Shown here: positions 60,001-64,000 of the stretch, piece by piece
Numbering within the stretch: the stretch's first letter is position 1
Layout of the letters: every line of letters begins with the position of its first letter
Origin: Hirundichthys speculiger
Taxonomy: Eukaryota > Chordata > Actinopteri > Beloniformes > Exocoetidae
DNA: 64,000 bases
NCBI GenBank assembly: GCA_018398805.1
Contig: JAGFBZ010002117.1
Span: 172,001-236,000, forward strand
Direction of reading: 5' to 3'
The notes under the pieces: model-generated
What the model was told of the DNA's origin: nothing
Database searches by the model: none
The model's input: only the letters and a program-made list of their open reading frames with translations
Made by a program: the position numbers and the translations under genes

Positions 60001-63000
60001 CGTTCTCGTCTGTTTTAAGGAACTTCCACGTCTGGGTGGAGGGCTGGATGAGGCGGCCCGACTTGGCTACAGATGGCAGATATGACGGCTGGCAGGTTCT
60101 GGATCCGACGCCTCAGGAGAAAAGTAACGGTATGGAACTAAAGCATGTGCCCCCCACCTCCTCACACCTGACCGCTGGGTTAGGCCCCTCCCCCTGCAGC
60201 GCTGTGACGTTATCCAGCCGCCATAAAGCGTGTTGATAACTGGGTATAAAAGAGGCGTAAGCGCCTGCCAACATATCAGAACACTGCCCCCACAGGCTGG
60301 TACAGTAGGCACTAGGCATGATGGGAGCATCACTTCATCTGCCTCTCTTCTTACCCTGATGCTCCCATCACTCTGGAACAGGGTCAATCTGGACCCATCA
60401 GACCACATGACCTTCTTCCATTGATCCAGAGTCCAGAGCTAATTGAAGCCTTTTTTTCCAGCTAGCCTCACTGGTTAGTGTTTTTTTTAAGGCTACACAG
60501 CTGTTCAGTCCCAATCCCTGGAGTTCCCTTAGCATTGTCTGTGTGGAAATGCTCTTACTGTCACTATTAAACAGCCCTGAGTTCTACTGTTGTTTTCTTC
60601 CATTTGATCTCACCAAACGTTTCAGTGATAGCCGATCACGATCACTGAGGATTTTTTTCCACCTGGAAGACGATGGGTCCCCACTATCCCTCCAGTTTTT
60701 TTTAAATAATGTGTTGGACCAGTAGTGGAACATGTCACTGCCGGGCCGGGGGCGGGGCACATGACCGGGCCCTTTAAACCCAATAAAGCTTGTGATTACA
60801 TCGTTTTACAACATACGTATGCCCGCAATAGCGGGACTTACAAGCATTACTACATTTTTGACACATAGCTTAAAGCATTTGAGGAAGAGATCAACACCAC
60901 GATGAGCAACCATGTCATTCTGAAATCAATCAAACCGTCATGAAGTCTAACATAACATATTATTAGGGGCCAGAAATAGTCTGGCCCCTAATAATATAAC
61001 AATACAAAGTCAAAGCAGTTCAGCACCACGGGTAACTACATCATCATTCTGACACCCACTTTAACGAGCAACTTCAACTAATAAGAGCACAGTTACTGTA
61101 TCAATAGCTGGAACGTTTTGTAAAATTGGCACAGCGGCCCACACGTTCACATACAAACATAGATTCAATATAAAATAGCAGAACTACTCACCACTATTGA
61201 AAGGGTACACGACGAGCTCATCATCTTCTGCTTGCTGACGTAACCCGACAAAACCGGACATGAAGTCTAACAAACCATGAGAACAAAAACATTAGGCTAC
61301 CTGGTCCCTAATAATAACGTTAGGCTACCTGGCCCCTAATAATAACGTTAGGCTACCTGGCCCCTAATAATAACGTTAGGCTACCTGGTCCCTAACAATA
61401 ACGTTAGGCTACCTGGCCCCTAATAATAATGCTAGATGGCCGGGCTACTCCGATAACAACCACATTAGCAGTTTCAACTAACTCGCGTATTGTTTTCTGT
61501 GTCAGTGATTGTGAGAATTTGTACCTGTGAATCTGGCTCCCTGACCGTGGTGCCACATTTTGCGGGCTTGACTCGATGCCAACAATGACAGCTTCATCTC
61601 CAGGATTGGGACAAACAAAATACGTGTCCAGCTTTTTAAGTTTCCTTTTCTCCTGCGCGCTTTTTTCACCTTTCTTTGTGTTTTGTCGCTCCACTTTTAT
61701 GTTTATATGAACTGCCACTCATAATTACATTAGTCTTTGATCCACCAGCCTCCACCGCATTGACTCTGTTGACTAGTGATTGATGATGACGGTGATGGAC
61801 GGCTGTTGATGACGATTTTACCCAAAATACATTTGGAGATCTTGTAACTGCACATTGTAAAGTTAATTGTGAGAGTGAACATGAAGCCAGCCATGCAGCA
61901 CAACATTTAATTTACTGTGTTGAATAAAACTACATGACCAAAGTTAGTCTTAAATTTTTTGACCAACCATGATTTATTCTGGCTGGGGAAACCTATATAT
62001 TACCTCAGACGGAGCACGACTTGTTTTGCGCAGAAATGGTTGAATCCACGGATGTGCAAAGTGTAACCGATATTTAGGGAAAGGCCTGTTTCGTCTTTCT
62101 CCGGGCCCCCCAGGGCCCGGGCCGGGGGAGTACCGCCCCCCCAGTCCCCCCTGACGCTCCGCCGCTGTGTTGGACAGTTCTGAACCCAGTTCTGGTAGTT
62201 TCTGACATCTCTTTAGATGTTTTCTCTGCTTGATGCGTGCCGATGCCAGTGGAAAAGAATATTAAACGCTGGATCACGACTACGACGGATGACTTTAAGC
62301 TGCTTCACCCTGTCGAAGCAGGTCTCTAACCTCATTTCACGTGCGCCCTGTCGCAGGCGTGTACTGCTGCGGTCCAGCCCCGGTCAAGGCCATCCTGAAC
62401 GGCGAAACCCACCTGAAGTACGACATCCCGTTCGTCTTCGCCGAGGTCAACGCGGACTGCGTCTACTGGCTGGTCAGTGAGCGGAGCCGCAGCTTCGCTG
62501 ACCGGGTGCGTCCGTTGTGCCGTTTTTGCTCATTTCTGTCGTCCGCGTGTCCCGCCAGGTGAAAGCCGACGGCTCGCAGGTGAACATCTTCTCCGAGACC
62601 GCGAAAGTCGGACAGAGCATCTCCACCAAGTCGGTCGGCTCCATGAAGAGGGTGGACATCACGGACACGTACAAGCACAAGGAAGGTGGGCGCGCCACTC
62701 GTAAATCAGACGCAAACCGAACCGCGGTGTCTGCAGGGATTCCTTCACTTTAATGATTTCATGACTTAACGTTAATATGAGCGGCATTCTCGCAGGGTCA
62801 GAGAAGGAGAGGGCAGTGTTCAAGCAGGCCCAAAGCAGACTGGAGAACGGATGCTCGGACTCGCACGCACATGAAGTAACAGTCTGCATACCGTCGTTGC
62901 CCAAACTGTCCTTACGGTTTGAACAGGTACGTCTTTCCTTCTGCTTTCTAAAGAAAAAACAAAAAAAAAGGTTATCACCCACCCTTAAAGCTGAACAAAT

Positions 63001-63237
63001 GCCACTCGTGTGTTGTGCCTTTTAAACACGCCGTCCATCCTGCCCCACTGTGGTGCTTCCAGGTGTCTGAGCCCGTGAACGGTCAGGACGTGAGCCTGAT
63101 GCTGCTGGTGTCCGGCGACACCAGTGTTGCCAGGCAACTGTCCGTCAACATCAGCGTCCAGGCCATGAGGCACAACGGCACGCCGTCTGCAAATATCCAG
63201 GCCGAGGCGACGGAGCGGACCCTGCTGCCGGGAAAAG
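50988..63237 (+). CDS. tgm5l: Transglutaminase, TGM5-like, 12 exons, 3' end outside window, frameshift in exon 3
   Basis: Spliced exons cover about 557 of an expected ~700 residues. In order: N-terminal beta-sandwich ([28 protein letters not shown]), catalytic core ([28 protein letters not shown]), active-site [23 protein letters not shown] and [12 protein letters not shown], then the first C-terminal barrel. The triad is Cys283, His341 and Asp366 in frame-corrected numbering; EPB42, a non-catalytic paralogue, lacks the Cys. The enzyme would crosslink glutamine to lysine side chains in a Ca2+-dependent way. [16 protein letters not shown] and the ccndbp1 neighbour favour TGM5. One extra G in exon 3 (55552-55554) shifts the frame to a stop; all other exons and splice phases are intact. 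Exons are GC-rich against AT-rich introns. The second C-terminal barrel must lie past 64000. Confidence 0.93.
51200..51560 (+). mobile_element. L2/CR1-like LINE reverse-transcriptase C-terminal relic
   Basis: In tgm5l intron 1 the + strand gives, with frame changes, [20 protein letters not shown] then [12 protein letters not shown], later [20 protein letters not shown]. This is the C-terminal region of fish L2/CR1-type reverse transcriptases. Confidence 0.7.
52398..52428. repeat. (TAATA)n microsatellite
   Basis: Six to seven tandem pentamers, directly before the MITE copy. Confidence 0.9.
52430..52655. mobile_element. TTAACGCGTTAA family MITE, partial copy
   Basis: AACGCGTTATTATCGCGTTAACTC then AATTTATTAACAC-type sequence, matching 15570-15780 including AGACATGGAGAACGGTAAAA. 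It breaks off after TCTGTCTGAAAAAAAA. Confidence 0.65.
53440..53745. mobile_element. pogo/Tigger-like MITE, copy 2, truncated and inverted
   Basis: Begins TA then CAGTGATCCCTCGCCAATTC and is the reverse complement of the right part of the 44470-45736 copy (GAACATCACAGGATGTTGTG-like segment, GGCCCCTTTAAGAAGG). The other end is missing. It lies just upstream of exon 2. Confidence 0.7.
53875..54045 (+). CDS. tgm5l: tgm5l exon 2
   Basis: Acceptor TTTGCCCTTCAG. Encodes [20 protein letters not shown], then [20 protein letters not shown]. Donor GTAGGA. This is the start of the N-terminal beta-sandwich. Confidence 0.94.
54129..54565. mobile_element. PIF/Harbinger-like MITE, 437 bp, TAA flanks
   Basis: The left end GGGCCCGATCTTCCGCCAG and right end GTGTACGATCGGGGCC are inverted. 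TAA flanks both sides (54126-54128 and 54566-54568). The interior holds the GCGGGTAGCGGG words and a small palindrome near 54336-54372. It lies in tgm5l intron 2. Confidence 0.78.
54566..55460 (+). other. tgm5l intron 2 remainder, AT-rich
   Basis: A-rich simple sequence at 54760-54870. Nothing else recognised. Confidence 0.45.
55461..55716 (+). CDS. tgm5l: tgm5l exon 3, with a 1-bp insertion
   Basis: Acceptor CTCCTCTCCACAG. The frame entering from exon 2 reads [18 protein letters not shown] and on to AKAVWK, then stops. The frame leaving into exon 4 reads [20 protein letters not shown] and on to EVLFNPWCP. Both match the family, so one base is surplus, most simply one G in GGG at 55552-55554. 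The exon is 256 nt where its flanking phases require a multiple of three. Donor GTAGGT. Confidence 0.92.
55974..56092 (+). CDS. tgm5l: tgm5l exon 4
   Basis: Acceptor CCTTTCTCCGTAG. Encodes [20 protein letters not shown] then [20 protein letters not shown]. Donor GTACGT. Ends in phase 0. Confidence 0.95.
56181..56967. mobile_element. hAT-A copy 3, right end lost
   Basis: Starts TAGGGGTGTGAAAAAAAATC with the GATTTGGCAATATATCGCGA block, and continues to ATCATGATACATATCGTATT. The terminal CTCACCCCTA is missing. Interrupted by hAT-E. It lies in tgm5l intron 4. Confidence 0.82.
56469..56887. mobile_element. hAT-E nested in hAT-A copy 3, perfect TSD
   Basis: The left end CAGAGGTTCTCAAACTTTTA and right end GTTTGCGCACCACTG are inverted. 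GGGTAGAA is duplicated exactly (56461-56468 and 56888-56895). It is a 419-bp non-autonomous element. Confidence 0.9.
57017..57087. repeat. (CT)n microsatellite
   Basis: About 35 CT dinucleotides ending seven bases before the exon 5 boundary. Confidence 0.98.
57094..57222 (+). CDS. tgm5l: tgm5l exon 5
   Basis: The acceptor CTGTCCAG is preceded by a (CT)n microsatellite that forms the whole polypyrimidine tract. Encodes [20 protein letters not shown] then [20 protein letters not shown] and SAM. Donor GTAGGA. Confidence 0.95.
57311..57488 (+). CDS. tgm5l: tgm5l exon 6, active-site cysteine
   Basis: Acceptor TTGTTTTTTTAG. Encodes [20 protein letters not shown], then [16 protein letters not shown]. 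The Cys of YGQCW is the nucleophile. Donor GTGACG. Ends in phase 1. Confidence 0.96.
57489..58085 (+). other. tgm5l intron 6, nothing recognised
   Basis: No repeat boundary or RNA gene was seen. Confidence 0.45.
58086..58221 (+). CDS. tgm5l: tgm5l exon 7
   Basis: Acceptor TTTGGTTCCAG. Encodes [20 protein letters not shown] then [16 protein letters not shown] and on to DSI. The SAHDTNxNLTID motif is strongly conserved in the family. Donor GTGAGA. Confidence 0.96.
58579..59110. mobile_element. TTAACGCGTTAA family MITE, reversed copy
   Basis: Starts TAGAGCTGGGCAACGATTAA then TTTTTAATCACGATTAATTG, the reverse complement of 16550-16610. It continues to TTTGATTGACAGTTGAAAAT. This copy shows a terminus missing from the one at 15557. 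Confidence 0.7.
59150..59830. repeat. Degenerate AT-rich tandem-like region
   Basis: Variants of AAAAAGTTGATTTTxCAAAA and TTTTACAAAAxTT recur every 20-35 bp with poor register. It looks like an old, decayed minisatellite or a low-complexity expansion in tgm5l intron 7. Confidence 0.5.
60020..60129 (+). CDS. tgm5l: tgm5l exon 8, catalytic His and Asp
   Basis: Acceptor TCTGTTTTAAG. Encodes [20 protein letters not shown] then [17 protein letters not shown]. His of NFHVW and Asp of LDPTPQ complete the triad. Two extra residues lie between them compared with mammalian TGM2. Donor GTATGG. Confidence 0.95.
60720..62167. mobile_element. hAT-F, 1.45 kb, perfect TSD
   Basis: The left end is CAGTAGTGGAACATGTCACT. 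The right end is the complement of CAGCGGCGGAGCGTCAGGG. The two differ mainly by C/T and G/A transitions. TGTTGGAC is duplicated exactly (60712-60719 and 62168-62175). A minus-strand frame (61404-61718, [15 protein letters not shown]) could be the first exon of a hAT transposase, but this is weak. Confidence 0.85.
61291..61430. repeat. 28-bp minisatellite, 5 copies
   Basis: GTTAGGCTACCTGGCCCCTA plus ATAATAAC, starting at 61291, 61319, 61347, 61375 and 61403, exactly 28 bp apart. It lies inside hAT-F. Confidence 0.95.
62357..62472 (+). CDS. tgm5l: tgm5l exon 9
   Basis: Acceptor CCCTGTCGCAG. Encodes [20 protein letters not shown] then [19 protein letters not shown]. Donor GTCAGT. Ends in phase 0. 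Confidence 0.95.
62559..62685 (+). CDS. tgm5l: tgm5l exon 10
   Basis: Acceptor TCCCGCCAG. Encodes [20 protein letters not shown] then [20 protein letters not shown]. This is the ISTKSVG...DIT-x-TYK segment at the end of the core, which holds calcium ligands in relatives. Donor GTGGGC. Confidence 0.95.
62796..62926 (+). CDS. tgm5l: tgm5l exon 11
   Basis: Acceptor TTCTCGCAG. Encodes [20 protein letters not shown] then a linker ending [18 protein letters not shown] is the usual E-G-S-x-x-E-R linkage into barrel 1. Donor GTACGT. Ends in phase 0. Confidence 0.92.
63063..63237 (+). CDS. tgm5l: tgm5l exon 12 (last in window)
   Basis: Acceptor GGTGCTTCCAG. Encodes [20 protein letters not shown] then [20 protein letters not shown] and on to TLLPGK. 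First C-terminal beta-barrel. Donor GTGACT. Ends in phase 1, so at least one more exon is required beyond 64000. Confidence 0.93.
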
Positions 63238-63429
63238 GTGACTCTTCTCCTCCCCCGCTGTTTTTTTTTGTTAGCAGATGTCTCAGGTGTCTCAGGTGCA
63301 GTCATGTGACTGAAGGTAAACCCTCCCTACTTCTGTAGGAAACCTGAGTGAAGTGAGGTTAGTGGACATTGATCTGTGGGCTGAAATCACTTTTGTTAAC
63401 TTCTATGAGCAGTTGAGTCATGGGGCGTA

Positions 63430-64000
63430 CAGTGATCCTTTATTTTTAGCGGTTAATGGGGACCTGCGCCCCCCCCCCCCCCCCCCCCCCCGCGATAATC
63501 AAAATCTGCGAACTGGAGCCGGAGCCCCCCGAGCCGCAATAATGTGTTTAAAATATGTTTAAAAACCGCTAAAAAGTGGCGAAGCACTGCAGCGAAACAA
63601 GACAAAGGCTCAACTGTGGTCTTTCTGTTACCTTCACAGCCTCTGGTCTCTGAACCGTAGTAAAGAAACTGCTGCTATTGTGCTATTTTTGGCTCGTAAT
63701 TAGCGACTAACACGCTAACAACAACAAAAGAAAAAGTTTGGTTTTCTCTGCATGGAACGGGCACTTTATTCTGGTACTGCAGGAACTTGTTACACGCTGG
63801 GCTGCTGTTGATGCTCACTCCACTTTTCATCTAACCCCATTTTCTTCTGCCGTCCCATGACACACACACTCCATTACCCATAAGGCCACACCATTACCCA
63901 TAAGGCCACCTTCTTAAAGGGGCCAGACTGGCTCACATTTCTTTGCTGTGAGAGAACGCGCACAACATCCTGTGATGTTCCGTGATTTTTATTTATTTTA
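63430..64000. mobile_element. pogo/Tigger-like MITE, copy 3, runs off window
   Basis: TA then CAGTGATCCTTTATTTTTAG, a 23-base C run at 63469-63491, then the GGAGCCGGAGCCCCCCGAGC segment shared with 45090-45130. The right end lies past 64000. It is in the intron after exon 12. Confidence 0.8.
63469..63491. repeat. (C)23 homopolymer
   Basis: An uninterrupted C run where the 44470 copy has only about eight C. Confidence 0.97.

Larger units (their letters stand above)
60200..62290 (-). mobile_element. Tc1-like relic in tgm5l intron 8, split by hAT-F
   Basis: On the minus strand 60310-60410 reads [20 protein letters not shown], then CGGSVLI. These are the FSDESRFxLxxSDGRxRVWR and GGGSVMVWG motifs of a Tc1 transposase. 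62168-62290 (GTTTTCTCTGCTTGATGCGT) continues the same element after the hAT-F insert. No complete frame remains. Confidence 0.7.

Noticed and set aside
60067..60408. Single minus-strand gene across transglutaminase exon 8
   Set aside because: The frame joins a Tc1 transposase relic to the antisense of exon 8 by chance.

Overview
The window reads as nuclear DNA of a ray-finned fish, most likely a teleost. It has genes split into small exons with GT-AG introns, a dense load of hAT, Tc1/mariner, PIF-Harbinger-like, pogo/Tigger-like and LINE relics, and long microsatellites. Two protein-coding genes can be supported, both on the + strand: cyclin D1 binding protein 1 (ccndbp1, 11 exons, 30608-44097, complete) and a catalytic-type transglutaminase closest to TGM5 (12 exons, 50988-63237, its last exon or exons lying beyond the window). 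In mammals CCNDBP1 also neighbours the TGM5/TGM7/EPB42 cluster, so the pair looks like a conserved syntenic block.

Layout. 1-4.8 kb: transposon relics, including a hAT copy with an exact 8-bp target duplication. 4.8-13.9 kb: one minisatellite of about 430 copies of a 21-bp unit, which leaves both strands open for about 4 kb. 13.9-20.7 kb: AT-rich non-coding DNA with a hAT copy and a Rex1-like reverse-transcriptase relic. 20.7-28.6 kb: a stack of nested DNA transposons, many with target duplications that can be read directly. Its core is a 1.6-kb Tc1 element with ~210-bp inverted repeats, inside one hAT element, inside another. 28.6-30.6 kb: L2-like tail, a (TA)n tract and the ccndbp1 5' region. 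30.6-44.2 kb: ccndbp1, whose 6.8-kb intron 9 holds a dead 5'-truncated LINE inserted in a hAT relic. 44.2-50.9 kb: intergenic repeats, including an element with a ~117-bp palindrome. 51-64 kb: the transglutaminase gene, with introns full of hAT, Harbinger-like, Tc1 and Tigger-like copies.

The two genes are not expected to act together. CCNDBP1 is a nuclear helix-loop-helix regulator that binds D-type cyclins. The transglutaminase crosslinks proteins through glutamine-lysine bonds and keeps a full Cys-His-Asp triad, but its exon 3 carries one extra base that breaks the frame. That is either a sequencing error or a real lesion.

The most unusual object is the 21-bp minisatellite. It appears to start inside a Tc1-like relic, shows higher-order duplication in exact multiples of 21 bp, and many of its unit variants look like CpG decay. 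All family assignments were made by eye from motifs; no database search was run.
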